In this document: piece after piece, positions 8,392 through 18,055 of the stretch
Numbering within the stretch: position 1 is the stretch's first letter
Layout of the letters: each line of letters starts with the position of its first letter
Source: Candidatus Saccharimonadota bacterium
GTDB lineage: Bacteria; Patescibacteriota; Saccharimonadia; Saccharimonadales; Saccharimonadaceae
Assembly (NCBI GenBank): GCA_905373835.1
Contig: CAJPUN010000004.1
Coordinates: forward strand, 1 to 64,000
Reading direction: 5' to 3'
DNA: 64,000 bases
The notes under the pieces: model-generated
What the model was told of the DNA's origin: nothing
What the model saw: the letters and a program-made list of their open reading frames with translations, nothing else
Database searches by the model: none
Position numbers and translations under genes: made by a program

Positions 8392-10656
8392 CTAGTAGAA
8401 CTTCACATGGCGCTGGGCATTTGTATTTTTGTTGGCCCGGGGCGTTGGGTTGGTGGTAGTCGTGTCATCGCCCAGCTGGCCGTTGGAGTTGTTGCCCACC
8501 GTAAAGACTTTGCGATTATTAGTATAGACCACCGTTGTGCCATAGCCCGAGCGCACATACGATGCTAAGTTGCCCTGCGTACCAAGGACGAGCATCTGCT
8601 GCGGAGTGGGGTAGATGCCATTGGTGCCGCCACCAATATGCCCAATACCTAGCTGGCCTGTCACATTGCTGCCCGCCCCAAAGACACGGCCATCGCTGGT
8701 GACAACAAAGGTGTTAGCATTCTTGGGGTTAAGCCCATTGGAGGTTGTCCACGACGAAACTGCCTTAGCCCCCGAGGGAAGGATGAACTTGACTGGGGTT
8801 GGGTTATATACGTGACGCTTGTAAGCATCTAGATTGGATGTATCGACATAGACGCCATTGCCCAGTGCACCGTTATTGAGGCCAAAGGTCTTAACCTCGC
8901 CGTTAGCATAGACCATGGTGGTAAAGTACTGGTCTGTTGTGATGTCTACTACTCCAGACGGCGCGACACGCTCGAGTGTTGGATTATATGGCAAGAATGT
9001 TCTGTCTGCATAGTACTCACACGAATTCATCCTCGTCTCGCCACCAGTCGCGATATTGACTTCAGCAACACATAGGCCCCGGCCACCAATGTCGGTGCTA
9101 TTGCTAAGGTAGACATGGCTCCATGCACCTGCTGGGTAGCGGAAGTCGAAGCGCTTGCCATTAGACCACCAAGCGCACCACCGCATACGCGTCTCTTCAT
9201 TATTATGGCCGGTTGCTTCGACACAGCGATTTTGGCCTCCACCTGGGTTCGACTCGACTTGCAGGGCGTTGTTTGTGCGGTCGAAGTGCCACTTTTGGTT
9301 CGCAGCAGTACTCGAGCAATTTTCTGTCCGTAGGCTTGCTCCTACCGCTGCTAGACAGCGATTAGATACCCCGGCACGCAACCGAAAAGTCGGCACCCCC
9401 GCCTGGCCGTAGTTTGTCTTGCCCGCCGAGTAGACTGCCCCTGCACTATCGCGAATATAGACCGTATCGCCGTCAAAGGCGAGCTGCACCGCCTTGGTTT
9501 TACCAGGCTTACCAAAGTCGCCCAAACGGACAGGCATGTGCCGCTCATTAATGTCACCTTGAGCCAGCTGGCCAAAGTCGTTACCACCCCAGCCATAGAC
9601 CGCACCGCTCTCACCAATCGCATAAGCCGTCTTGCTGTCGACTGCCCAGGAGTGAGCATCGGCCCGAATCTTCTCAGGGAAGGGCATCTTGGTTGGCATC
9701 TTTATTGTCGGAGCGGTCGAGTTAATACCGGCAACACCTTTGTCGTTGGAGCCAGCTACATAGACGTTCCCCTGAGATGTTACGACAAAGGTGACAATCC
9801 CCAGCGGTGATACGAAAGTCGCAACATTGTCATTGCCAGGCAGTACAAACTGGACGGGGTTTGTTACCCATGCAATAATTTGGCTCGGGTTGCCAATCTG
9901 CCCAAAGTTATGCAGCCCGGCACCCCATACCTCGCCATTCTCCGTGAGCGCAAACAGGTTACGGCCGTGGGAGAGGAAGTTGGTGTAGGTACGCACGACG
10001 CGCTTGTTAGCAGGAATATTAAATTGCTTGAGCGTGAGTGTGTCGGTAGTCGAACCAACTCCCAGCTGGCCAAAACCATTGAACCCTGCTGAGCGTGGCC
10101 GCCCAAACTCGTCGATGACGGTAAAGAACGCACCATTGAGTGTAAAGCCGCCGCCAGCCGCATAACCAAACGAGACACTATCGAGCAGTGCGCTCAGGCC
10201 CGCTTGGCCCGCCAGGCGATACTCGTAGCTCTTCCATACCGTGCCATCCGTCGTGCGGATAAGCTCCGTCCGGCCCACCGCTGTAATGCGCTGAATACTC
10301 CCTTCGCGGCGCTCTGGCTCACCCACCTCAAAGGTCGTGCGCACATTACCATCCTGCTGAACATACTGGGTGCGACCAGCGACTACTGTACCTTTGCAAT
10401 CGGTATTGGGCCGCAATTTTGCAGCATCTGACCACTGGGCAAGGTCGTTATTGAGCTCAAGGCATTTACTGGCAAGCACAACGCCACTTTCTGCTGCCTC
10501 GCGGGCTAAGCGCCGGTAGTGCTGAGCGTAGAGCCCCTCGCGAATCGCCGTTGATGCAGACGCCGCCACGAGGAGTAGCATCATTGCCACCACCGATGCC
10601 ACGATCACTGTTGGCAGAGCAAACCCCGCGCTTGATCTATTTTTGTTCACTCGCAT
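8392..10656 (-). CDS. Prepilin-anchored RCC1-propeller protein with ricin-type lectin domain
   Basis: A 754-residue surface protein. The N-terminus is a type IV prepilin signal: a short basic leader, then GFALP at residues 11-15 (cleavage after Gly11). A ~20-residue hydrophobic helix and a PilX-like stretch (RLAREAAESGVVLASKC) follow. The rest is a beta-propeller of at least seven RCC1-type repeats (for example WGGNDFGQLAQG, AGSNVTGQLGIG, VGNNSNGQLGDD). In the middle (about residues 415-520) is a Cys-rich ricin-B-like segment with the QxW signature (NQKWHF) and CVEATG. The start is placed at the ATG 6 nt after a TATTGT -10. It is probably a pilus-tip or cell-surface adhesin binding carbohydrate; the ligand is unknown and no pilus assembly genes lie in this window. 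Confidence 0.9.
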   Translation of the reverse strand: MRVNKNRSSAGFALPTVIVASVVAMMLLLVAASASTAIREGLYAQHYRRLAREAAESGVVLASKCLELNNDLAQWSDAAKLRPNTDCKGTVVAGRTQYVQQDGNVRTTFEVGEPERREGSIQRITAVGRTELIRTTDGTVWKSYEYRLAGQAGLSALLDSVSFGYAAGGGFTLNGAFFTVIDEFGRPRSAGFNGFGQLGVGSTTDTLTLKQFNIPANKRVVRTYTNFLSHGRNLFALTENGEVWGAGLHNFGQIGNPSQIIAWVTNPVQFVLPGNDNVATFVSPLGIVTFVVTSQGNVYVAGSNDKGVAGINSTAPTIKMPTKMPFPEKIRADAHSWAVDSKTAYAIGESGAVYGWGGNDFGQLAQGDINERHMPVRLGDFGKPGKTKAVQLAFDGDTVYIRDSAGAVYSAGKTNYGQAGVPTFRLRAGVSNRCLAAVGASLRTENCSSTAANQKWHFDRTNNALQVESNPGGGQNRCVEATGHNNEETRMRWCAWWSNGKRFDFRYPAGAWSHVYLSNSTDIGGRGLCVAEVNIATGGETRMNSCEYYADRTFLPYNPTLERVAPSGVVDITTDQYFTTMVYANGEVKTFGLNNGALGNGVYVDTSNLDAYKRHVYNPTPVKFILPSGAKAVSSWTTSNGLNPKNANTFVVTSDGRVFGAGSNVTGQLGIGHIGGGTNGIYPTPQQMLVLGTQGNLASYVRSGYGTTVVYTNNRKVFTVGNNSNGQLGDDTTTTNPTPRANKNTNAQRHVKFY

Positions 10657-10967
10657 TGCTTCTACAATAGCGTAGATTGCAACCGTAAGCAATATGCTGG
10701 TACAAAATTATGCACAGTACAGTATACGTATGATAGATTCTCATGTCTGGAGCTTACATAATTCTAAAATTAATCAATGCACACTTCACCGACGTGAAGT
10801 AGTAGATAGAAAGATGCAGAGTAGAGAAGTGGAGACTTGTTGTAATGCTCACGTTCACTACTACGAGAGGTGAGCCTACCAAGCCTGCGATCTCTCATGA
10901 TACTGAAAGATATGCACTTGAGAGAAGGGACATGGAAGCGATTGATATTTTACGATGAAATCACCTC
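10657..10967. other. Intergenic region without recognised gene
   Basis: 311 nt. The only clear structure is a 7-bp hairpin, ACTTCAC/GTGAAGT with a CGAC loop, near 10785-10802. No convincing ORF or terminator. Confidence 0.5.
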
Positions 10968-12635
10968 TTACTGCGCCCCAATCTGCACCACTTCACCACC
11001 CAACTTTTGCCGAAAGTAATTGTCATGGCTGACGTAGAGGATAGCGCCAGTATAGCGCTCCAGTGCCGCCTCGAGCTCTTCGATGCTGGGCAAGTCAAGG
11101 TGGTTAGTAGGTTCATCGAGAATGAGCAGCTGCGGCTCATTAGCTAGCATGCTAATGATCTGGAAGCGCGCCTTCTGCCCACCACTCAGGCGGGCGAGCG
11201 GCACATCGTGATCCGTCTCAGCAAAGAGGTAGTCGCTCATCAACTGGCGGAGCTTAGTCTGACCAATTGGCAGCCCACGGTCGAGGTGCATCTGCTCAAT
11301 GGCTTGGGCTAGTGTGAGGCCAAGATACGTCGGGGCAATCTCTTGCTCATACACGCCAATCCGAATATGGCTATCGAGCTGCAGCGAGCCACTATAGACA
11401 ATTGGCGTATCGCTACCTCTGTCTTGCACCAGATTTTGCGCGGCGAGTAGTTCTCGAATAAGTGTCGTCTTGCCCGCACCATTACGACCACGCAGCTCCA
11501 CAGCTTCACCCTCACGCAGATCGATATTCACCCCTTCAAATAAAATCCGTTCGCCATAGCCCAGCGCCAAATCTCGCACCGCTACTAGCGTGCGCTGGCT
11601 TCGCATTGCACCATCGCGCATACTCAGGCGAATCGTTCGCGCCTTAAACTTCTGGTAGCGATCAGCCATCTTATACTCTAGTTGTGCCACGTTGTCGCGA
11701 TCAATCCAAAACGTTGGCTTCTCAATCTGCTCAAGCTCCTCAAGCTCGGCCATAGCCTGCTGCTCACGCTGCTTAAACTGCTTGATAGTACCAGGATCGC
11801 GCGCTCGCTCCTTCATCCGGCGGAATTGCACTACCTTATCCTTCACATTAGCAATCCGCCGCTCGACCTGCTCATACTCATGCATCGCGTTGCCCGTTGC
11901 TGAGGCATTTTGGCGGAGGTAGGCATCGTAGTTGCCCCGGTAGCTGAGGGCTGTGCCATCTTTTATCTCAACGATCCGATCCATCTCTGCGAGCACATCT
12001 CGGTCGTGGGTAATGACGAGCATTGCTTGCTTTGCGCCCTTAAGCCAGTCGATAAACTGCTTCTTAGCGACATAATCCATGTGGTTCGTTGGCTCATCGA
12101 TCAGTGCAAGGTCAGCCTGAGCGTGCATAATCTTCACCACCTCCACTAGGCGCTTCTGCCCACCACTCAGGCTCGCCAAGTGCCGCTCACCATAGCCTGC
12201 CATTTGGAAGTTCTTTAGCTCCTCCGCCACCAGCTCCTCAATCTGGTAGAAACCCTTCTGGCCAAAGCGCTCCAGCGCTGCGGTATATGCCTCGATTTTG
12301 TCCATGTCGTCACCCATCGTCTCGGGGTAGGTGGTGATAATATGGCGCAAGCGCGCATATTCCGGCAGGCCACGCAAGATATATTCGAGTACTGTGATAT
12401 CGCCGCTGTCGTGGTGCTCTTGGGCCGTTGCCACCACCACACTGCCACGCTTGAAGATAATCGAGCCACTATAGTCATCATCTACCCCTGTTAGCATACC
12501 AAACAGTGTCGACTTGCCAACACCGTTGCGCCCCACCAGGCCAACCTTCTCGCCATCATTCACACTAAACTTTACATCCGTCATCAGCATCTTCGCTCCA
12601 AACGACTTCTCAGTAATGGCAATATCGGCAATCAT
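10968..12635 (-). CDS. ABC-F family ATPase (two ATP-binding cassettes)
   Basis: A 555-residue soluble protein with two ABC domains and no membrane segments. Walker A sequences are GRNGVGKST and GRNGAGKTT. The signatures are LSGGQKRLVEV and LSGGQKARFQI, and the Walker B regions are DEPTNHMD and DEPTNHLD. A charged helical linker lies between the domains. ABC-F proteins bind the ribosome as translation factors or give antibiotic protection; which applies here cannot be told. Longer in-frame starts exist, but TATAAT (12643-12648, minus) lies 7 nt before this ATG, so the gene is probably leaderless. Confidence 0.95.
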   Translation of the reverse strand: MIADIAITEKSFGAKMLMTDVKFSVNDGEKVGLVGRNGVGKSTLFGMLTGVDDDYSGSIIFKRGSVVVATAQEHHDSGDITVLEYILRGLPEYARLRHIITTYPETMGDDMDKIEAYTAALERFGQKGFYQIEELVAEELKNFQMAGYGERHLASLSGGQKRLVEVVKIMHAQADLALIDEPTNHMDYVAKKQFIDWLKGAKQAMLVITHDRDVLAEMDRIVEIKDGTALSYRGNYDAYLRQNASATGNAMHEYEQVERRIANVKDKVVQFRRMKERARDPGTIKQFKQREQQAMAELEELEQIEKPTFWIDRDNVAQLEYKMADRYQKFKARTIRLSMRDGAMRSQRTLVAVRDLALGYGERILFEGVNIDLREGEAVELRGRNGAGKTTLIRELLAAQNLVQDRGSDTPIVYSGSLQLDSHIRIGVYEQEIAPTYLGLTLAQAIEQMHLDRGLPIGQTKLRQLMSDYLFAETDHDVPLARLSGGQKARFQIISMLANEPQLLILDEPTNHLDLPSIEELEAALERYTGAILYVSHDNYFRQKLGGEVVQIGAQ

Positions 12636-12746
12636 AGGGGATATTATAGCATGGCGAATTATATCCTTTGCGGGCAGGGGAGTGAGTTGAACACTTCGCA
12701 TTATTATTCTGTTATTTTTACGACATTCTTTCCATACATTTAGCGG

Positions 12747-12787
12747 TATAATGGTCTGCAGACACGCTAGAAAAGAAACAATAGGAA
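12747..12787 (+). promoter_or_regulatory. Promoter -10 and ribosome-binding site upstream of a small gene
   Basis: A TATAAT box at 12747-12752 is followed about 30 nt later by AGGAAGGA. The next in-frame start for the 124-residue protein is ~60 nt further, so the relation is uncertain. A 26-codon ORF beginning at the ATG in CATACATGGAA also follows the Shine-Dalgarno-like sequence. Confidence 0.4.
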
Positions 12788-12848
12788 GGATTGTTAGTTT
12801 TGTCATACATGGAAAATTCTCAGAGACACTTAGCAAGCACACGAGGGG

Positions 12849-13223
12849 GTGTTGACACATATACCCAGAAACCACTTTATTGCACTTGAGGCAAAGAGCA
12901 ACCCAGGCCCAACCTCCGAAGATATGCACACCAAGCTCATATCCCAGTTCAACGCACCACACCGCCAGCGCGATAGACTGCTAGACACGACCAATACCAT
13001 TCTCGACCAGCAAGGCCCAGAGAACCCTGCCGTAGAGTTTCCTCCTCTCACGATGAGTTATATCAACGAGCATCTCGACCCACTATGCAATTATGGCTAT
13101 GACAACGCGAGTTGGCTCTTGCAAGATTGCCGCATTATTATTAAGTCGGGCGGAGGTCTCGCAGATGTCCAGCAGTATTTTCGCTATCTTGGTATCGATA
13201 CCGCTCCCAACGACTACGCGTAG
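12849..13223 (+). CDS. Small hypothetical protein
   Basis: A 124-residue reading frame from a GTG directly preceded by GAGGGGG, or 99 residues from the ATG at 12924. No family recognised. The sequence is polar with a few aromatic residues (YGYDNASWLLQDC, QQYFRYLGI). It lies between the ABC-F gene (divergent) and smpB. The start is unsettled, and the gene itself is moderately supported by frame length and codon use. Confidence 0.5.
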   Translation: MLTHIPRNHFIALEAKSNPGPTSEDMHTKLISQFNAPHRQRDRLLDTTNTILDQQGPENPAVEFPPLTMSYINEHLDPLCNYGYDNASWLLQDCRIIIKSGGGLADVQQYFRYLGIDTAPNDYA

Positions 13224-13352
13224 TATAAACTATTATTCCCTAGAGGGTGCCACTACCCGCTAGATAATAGTCGTCTCTTGGCTTGCTCGAGCCCAAATCT
13301 ATCACCTTCGCATCCTCACACGCCACTTCATCTGCTACAATAGAAGAGACGT

Positions 13353-13829
13353 ATGAGCAAATCCCATTCTACCAAGCCATCAGTACCAGCTATTGTCAAC
13401 CGCCGTGCGCGGTTTGATTATGAACTAAGCGACGACATAGTGGTCGGCATAAGCCTGACTGGCCTAGAGGTCCGCGCCGCCCGTGAGGGCCATGTGCAGC
13501 TCAAGGGGGCATATGTGACGATTCGCAACAGCGAGCTGTGGCTCAATAACGCCAGCTTCTCGCTGCGTCACAACGAGCAGGGCCAACCAAATGCCCGGAC
13601 AGTCAGCACCAGCGCACGTAAGCTTCTGGCAAAGCGGCGGCAGATCGAGCAACTCGCCGCCCGCAAGAAGGACGGCTACACCATCGTCCCTACCAAACTC
13701 CTCACCAGCGGCCGCTATATCAAGCTCGTCATTGCCCTCGGTAAGGGTAAGAAACGCTACGACAAGCGCGAAACCATCAAACGCCGCGATGTAGAGCGAG
13801 AGCAGCGACGAATACGTAATAGGATATAG
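13353..13829 (+). CDS. smpB: SsrA-binding protein SmpB
   Basis: Binds tmRNA and delivers it to stalled ribosomes for trans-translation. The 158 residues include the family landmarks NRRARFDYEL, GLEVRAAREGHVQLKGAYV and the basic C-terminal tail (KGKKRYDKRETIKRRD) that enters the mRNA channel. The -10 TACAAT (13336-13341) ends 11 nt before the ATG, with the sequence GAAGAGA between them. The hydrolase gene follows 6 nt after the stop, probably on the same mRNA. The tmRNA gene itself was not found in the window. Confidence 0.97.
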   Translation: MSKSHSTKPSVPAIVNRRARFDYELSDDIVVGISLTGLEVRAAREGHVQLKGAYVTIRNSELWLNNASFSLRHNEQGQPNARTVSTSARKLLAKRRQIEQLAARKKDGYTIVPTKLLTSGRYIKLVIALGKGKKRYDKRETIKRRDVEREQRRIRNRI

Positions 13830-13835
13830 AGATAC

Positions 13836-14690
13836 ATGCAACACACGGCAACACTGCGCGGCTCTTTATCTGTTAGTTATTGGAGCTATCACGAGAGCGC
13901 AAAGCAGACAATGGTTCTCATCCATGGATTCACGGGCAGCCATGAAGGGTTCCAATATCTCGAACCACTCCTGCCTGATATTCATCTTATTATACCAGAT
14001 TTACCGGGCTTTGGCATTAGCGACCTGCCAAACCAATCTAACTGGTCGATTGATGGCATTGCCGCGCTGACAAACCAGCTCGTCGCCTCACTCAACCTTA
14101 CTGAGCCTCCTATCTTGTTGGGACATTCTATGGGTGGGCTAGTAGCGAGCAGTATGATTCACCAACAACCAACACTCTACGCATCGCAGGTTATTCTTAT
14201 AAGCCCCATACCAACTGCCATCCATGGCGTAACAGACAAACGCCAAGTCGGACGGCGGCTTGGTGACGCTCAATACACAATTGGTGCAAAAGCTGGCAAA
14301 ATAGGCGACTCCTTTGTACGAAGTAAACTTATTTCGAGAATACTCACCTTTGGCCTTCTCAAAACAGCCGATAGAGACCAGCGTCATGCAATATATCAAC
14401 ATCACTTGCGCAATCTTGATTTTATCTCTAATATCGAATTCTATAAAATACTTTTTCGAGATTTTAACAAACGCGGTGCTATTGACTATGCCGATGCACT
14501 GCGCCAAAAACGCGTACTTCTTGTTGCAGGCAACCAGGATAGCGTCACACCACTTACACACATAAAGAATCTATCTCAGGCTATATCACCAGAGAGATTC
14601 TTGGTTATTTCTAATGTTGGTCATCTTATCCACTATGAAAAGGCTCCTCAAGCGGCAATGGCTATAAAAAGCTTTCTGACTCTAGATTAA
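13836..14690 (+). CDS. Alpha/beta hydrolase
   Basis: A 284-residue alpha/beta-hydrolase fold protein. It shows the oxyanion-hole motif HGFTG near residue 30, the nucleophile elbow GHSMGG near residue 100, a late Asp (GNQDSVTP) and the catalytic His (NVGHLIHYE) near residue 268. No signal peptide, so probably cytoplasmic. Substrate unknown; family members include esterases and lipases. It is the second gene after smpB, and its base composition is more AT-rich than smpB. Confidence 0.9.
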   Translation: MQHTATLRGSLSVSYWSYHESAKQTMVLIHGFTGSHEGFQYLEPLLPDIHLIIPDLPGFGISDLPNQSNWSIDGIAALTNQLVASLNLTEPPILLGHSMGGLVASSMIHQQPTLYASQVILISPIPTAIHGVTDKRQVGRRLGDAQYTIGAKAGKIGDSFVRSKLISRILTFGLLKTADRDQRHAIYQHHLRNLDFISNIEFYKILFRDFNKRGAIDYADALRQKRVLLVAGNQDSVTPLTHIKNLSQAISPERFLVISNVGHLIHYEKAPQAAMAIKSFLTLD

Positions 14691-14731
14691 ACCTTTATCT
14701 ACGCTATTTTACTAGTGTAGACGGTTGGACT

Positions 14732-15934
14732 CTATTTAGTAGAGCGCATAGCTATCTCTTTCTTTTTTCTGGCGATAGTCGTTTCATATAACTGGATGAA
14801 TTTTTTGATGACTCGATCAAGATCATGCATCTGAGCAATCCGTCTACTCTCCTTACCGTACACCTCCAAAAGGTTTTTATCACTTAGAACACGCACTATA
14901 GCTCTCGCAGCGCCTTGATAGTCGTCCAATGCAAATAGCTCGCCGTTCTTACCGTGGTGACACAGCTCACCAAGTGCACCGGCATCCACTGCAACAAGTG
15001 GTTTACCACTCGCCATTGCTTCGAGAGCTGCAATACATTGCAACTCTACGGGGGACGCAACGACAAATAGAGCCCCCACCCGATGTAAAGCTTTCTTGTT
15101 TTCATCAGATACTCTACCAGTAAATGTAACATGATCAGCTACACCAATATTCTGTGCAATCTGCTTTTCATGTTCTAAGTCAACACCACTCCCAACAATT
15201 AACATATGAACTTCACGCTCTTTCAACACTTCACGAAGCGCATACAGTAGTACCCATACGTGTTTCTCGGCATCAAGCCTTCCTATATATGTAATAATTG
15301 GCTTATTTGTCGGCAAATTATACGTATGATATAGTGATTTACTCACACTGCCGGGCCTGTAAGCTTTTAGATCTATGCCATTTGAGATGACTTCTATTGG
15401 TACAGTCACCTTTGACGTAAAACGTGATAAACTGTCTATTCCAGACTGCGTTGGAGAAGTTACAATATCAGACTTGCTATGGTAGCGCCTCCCAATGTCT
15501 GCTAGCATATAGTTTATTGGGCGCGAAAATGCTGATAAGTTTTTGAGGTTATCCATAAGATTCTCAGGCATTGCGTGGCTTGTTGATACAATTGGTATAC
15601 CGTAACGGCGACCAATCATTGTCGTTGCTTGCCCAATACCCAAGACCATTTGGCTATGAATAATGTCTGGACGAAATTCTTTAATAATATTGCGCACCTC
15701 AAGCTGTGGCGCTATGCATATGCGTATATTTTGATAAAAGGGAAATACCACACTGCGCACACGATGCACTGTAACACCACCACTTTGCTCACTATACTGC
15801 TTACCAGTTTGGCTTGGTGCAATAACAATAACTTCGTGTCCAGCAGCACTTAACCCATGGGCTAGGTTATAAGAAAACGTTGCCACCCCATTGATGACAG
15901 GTGGATATAAGTCGGACGCAATTAGGACTTTCAT
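14732..15934 (-). CDS. Family 4 glycosyltransferase
   Basis: A 400-residue GT-B fold enzyme that transfers a sugar from a nucleotide- or phospho-sugar donor. The N-terminal acceptor half begins MKVLIASDLYPPVINGVATF. The donor half has TYIGRLDAEKHV and the E-x7-E motif in VELQCIAALEAMASG. It is similar in layout to the gene at 18.5 kb and may be a paralogue. -10 TATAAT (15943-15948, minus) is 8 nt from the ATG. Probably acts on cell-surface glycan or glycolipid. Confidence 0.93.
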   Translation of the reverse strand: MKVLIASDLYPPVINGVATFSYNLAHGLSAAGHEVIVIAPSQTGKQYSEQSGGVTVHRVRSVVFPFYQNIRICIAPQLEVRNIIKEFRPDIIHSQMVLGIGQATTMIGRRYGIPIVSTSHAMPENLMDNLKNLSAFSRPINYMLADIGRRYHSKSDIVTSPTQSGIDSLSRFTSKVTVPIEVISNGIDLKAYRPGSVSKSLYHTYNLPTNKPIITYIGRLDAEKHVWVLLYALREVLKEREVHMLIVGSGVDLEHEKQIAQNIGVADHVTFTGRVSDENKKALHRVGALFVVASPVELQCIAALEAMASGKPLVAVDAGALGELCHHGKNGELFALDDYQGAARAIVRVLSDKNLLEVYGKESRRIAQMHDLDRVIKKFIQLYETTIARKKKEIAMRSTK

Positions 15935-16015
15935 CTATTATTATTATACCATGCACTGTACATAATGTGCTTAGAATATAGTGATATTATTTTTTATGCT
16001 AAAATAGACAGTATT

Positions 16016-16771
16016 ATGAAAAGCAAGAGCATGATAAATAGCACGGACCCTATCAGTGTTATTATTCCTGTATACAATGAAAATAAAATTATAAAAGAGT
16101 GTTTGAATGCACTATTGCCACAGCTCCTAGAGAATGATGAGATTATCATCGTCGACAACAATTCTACCGATAATACTGTCTCAATCATTCAGGAGCTGAA
16201 TCATCCTCAAATTCATATTATTACTGAGCTCAGACAAGGCATTACCTATGCTAGAGCAGCCGGTTTCGATATTGCAAAAAACCCTATTATTGCGCGGATA
16301 GACGCTGACACAGTCGTCAGCAATCATTGGCTTTCAGTGATTCGTCGAGAACTATCAGTACCTTCATCAACCGATGCACTTTGTGGTGCGGTTGCTATTC
16401 GCGAATTATCACCCCATAATCGATTTTGGTTTTGTTGGTATTTTCGTCTATTTCGTTTTTGGCATCAACATAGCTTAAAGCTTAAGCCAGTTATGTACGG
16501 ACATAACTCGGCACTAAAAAGAGAACTCTGGCAAAAAGTTCGCGATCAAATCAGTCTTGGTGACAATAATATCAGTGAAGATCTTGATGTTACATTTGCC
16601 TGCATGACTAATGGAGCAACAATACATTACAGCTCAAAGCTATTGGTTAAATGTCGCGTTTTAAGAACAACTATTTCACTCAAAAAGTTGCGACAATACT
16701 ACACTACTGATAATTACACTCTCAACAAGTATCACATCGGCAATAAAAGACGCTGGAGGAAACAAACCTAA
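16016..16771 (+). CDS. Family 2 glycosyltransferase
   Basis: A GT-A fold sugar transferase of 251 residues. The N-terminal nucleotide-binding pattern is ISVIIPVYNENKIIKECLNA, the conserved Asp is in IIIVDNNSTD, and the metal-binding DxD is IDADT. The start at 16016 is chosen over upstream in-frame codons because TAAAAT lies about 9 nt before it. It converges with the next gene at a shared bidirectional terminator. The composition is AT-rich compared with the flanks. Confidence 0.9.
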   Translation: MKSKSMINSTDPISVIIPVYNENKIIKECLNALLPQLLENDEIIIVDNNSTDNTVSIIQELNHPQIHIITELRQGITYARAAGFDIAKNPIIARIDADTVVSNHWLSVIRRELSVPSSTDALCGAVAIRELSPHNRFWFCWYFRLFRFWHQHSLKLKPVMYGHNSALKRELWQKVRDQISLGDNNISEDLDVTFACMTNGATIHYSSKLLVKCRVLRTTISLKKLRQYYTTDNYTLNKYHIGNKRRWRKQT

Positions 16772-16794
16772 AAGCCTAAGCCTCAAAGGCTTTT
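16770..16794. terminator. Bidirectional terminator between convergent glycosyltransferase genes
   Basis: AAAAGCCT (16770-16777) pairs with AGGCTTTT (16787-16794), giving U-tracts in both directions. Confidence 0.8.
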
Positions 16795-16801
16795 ACTATA
16801 C

Positions 16802-18055
16802 TTACTCTTCTAAATTACTGGCAATGAGCGACTCATACAGCACTACAACTTTCTTTGCCATCGTCACAGAGTCGAACTGGCGCGCTACCTTCAGCGAGCC
16901 ACGAGACAATTGCTCGAGCTTATCGGGGTGAGCAAAGAGATCATTAAAGACCTTGGCAAAGTCTTCACCCTCAATCCCATCGGTCAAAATTGCATTTTTC
17001 TTGGTCAAGCCCTCGGTCATACGTTCGTCGCAGTAGACAATCGGCAAGCCACTTGATGCCGCCTCGAGGAAGGTCATTGGCTGGTTGTCAAAGTGGTACG
17101 ATGCCAGTGAGAAAACATCGGCTTGCTTGAGCAGCGCGGCCACCGCCTCGCTTGGCTGCATCCCGGTAAAGATCACCCGCTCTGCCACGCCAAGCCGCTC
17201 GGCACAGGCGCGCAGCTCTGCCTCGTACGGGCCACCGCCGACTAGCACGAGCTTGACGTTCTCATCTGGAATATGCGGTAGAGCTTCGACAAGTGCCTGC
17301 TGGCGCTTCTCAGGACTCAGACGCGCCACCGAGATAATAAATTTATCGTTCGGGCCTTTCGTGATAGGCGAATCTGCCGCCGAAGCGTCGTGATAGCGCT
17401 GAGTGTCAATACCATTTGGGAAGACGTGGCATGGCGTCGTGAGGCCACCGTCCTCCACCAGTATCTTGGCTAGGTGCTGCGACGGCGAGATGCAAGCATC
17501 ACACTGGTTGGCAAATGCCGCAGTAAGACGCCACCCCTGACGAGACAGCATATCGCGGATCGCGCTCTTGCCCATACCATGGAGCTGCTCGCGTGAGGTA
17601 ATTGGCAAGATCGGCTTCGTCCGAAAAACAACAGGGAAGGCGACCGAGAGTGCAATCACCCCAGCCGTTACCATAAACGGATAGTCGTCGATCAGCTCGC
17701 TATAGAGCGTGTGGATCGTCGTGACATGGGGGATGCGCTGCCGCCTAGCCACACTGTGGGCCAGCACACCCATATAGAATTGCATTTGGCTGTGGACGAT
17801 GTCGAACTGGTAGTCGTCCAACTTCTTGGCCAGACCAGGGTAGATGACAGCCGTCTCGCGCTTATCAAAGACGTAGTTCTTCGATGATGGCAGGCGAATG
17901 ACGTGATCGTCGTGATCGTCATAGCCTTCGCACTTTGGCGCAACAATGTACACCTCATGGCCCAGCGCCTCAAGCGCCTGCCTCAAATTAACCGTGGACG
18001 TCGCCACGCCATGGACTGATGGCAAATAGTCATCAATAAAGATTCCGATTTTCAT
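16802..18055 (-). CDS. Family 4 glycosyltransferase
   Basis: A 417-residue GT-B glycosyltransferase. The N-terminus is MKIGIFIDDYLPSVHGVATS, a middle segment contains SARLSPEKRQQ, and the donor site is FDNQPMTFLEAASSG. An extra ~30-residue hydrophobic stretch (about 130-155) may bind the membrane, as in lipid glycosyltransferases of the alpha-monoglucosyldiacylglycerol synthase type; this is an inference. The -10 TATAAT ends 11 nt before the ATG. Its G+C-rich codon use matches housekeeping genes, unlike its two neighbours. Confidence 0.93.
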   Translation of the reverse strand: MKIGIFIDDYLPSVHGVATSTVNLRQALEALGHEVYIVAPKCEGYDDHDDHVIRLPSSKNYVFDKRETAVIYPGLAKKLDDYQFDIVHSQMQFYMGVLAHSVARRQRIPHVTTIHTLYSELIDDYPFMVTAGVIALSVAFPVVFRTKPILPITSREQLHGMGKSAIRDMLSRQGWRLTAAFANQCDACISPSQHLAKILVEDGGLTTPCHVFPNGIDTQRYHDASAADSPITKGPNDKFIISVARLSPEKRQQALVEALPHIPDENVKLVLVGGGPYEAELRACAERLGVAERVIFTGMQPSEAVAALLKQADVFSLASYHFDNQPMTFLEAASSGLPIVYCDERMTEGLTKKNAILTDGIEGEDFAKVFNDLFAHPDKLEQLSRGSLKVARQFDSVTMAKKVVVLYESLIASNLEE

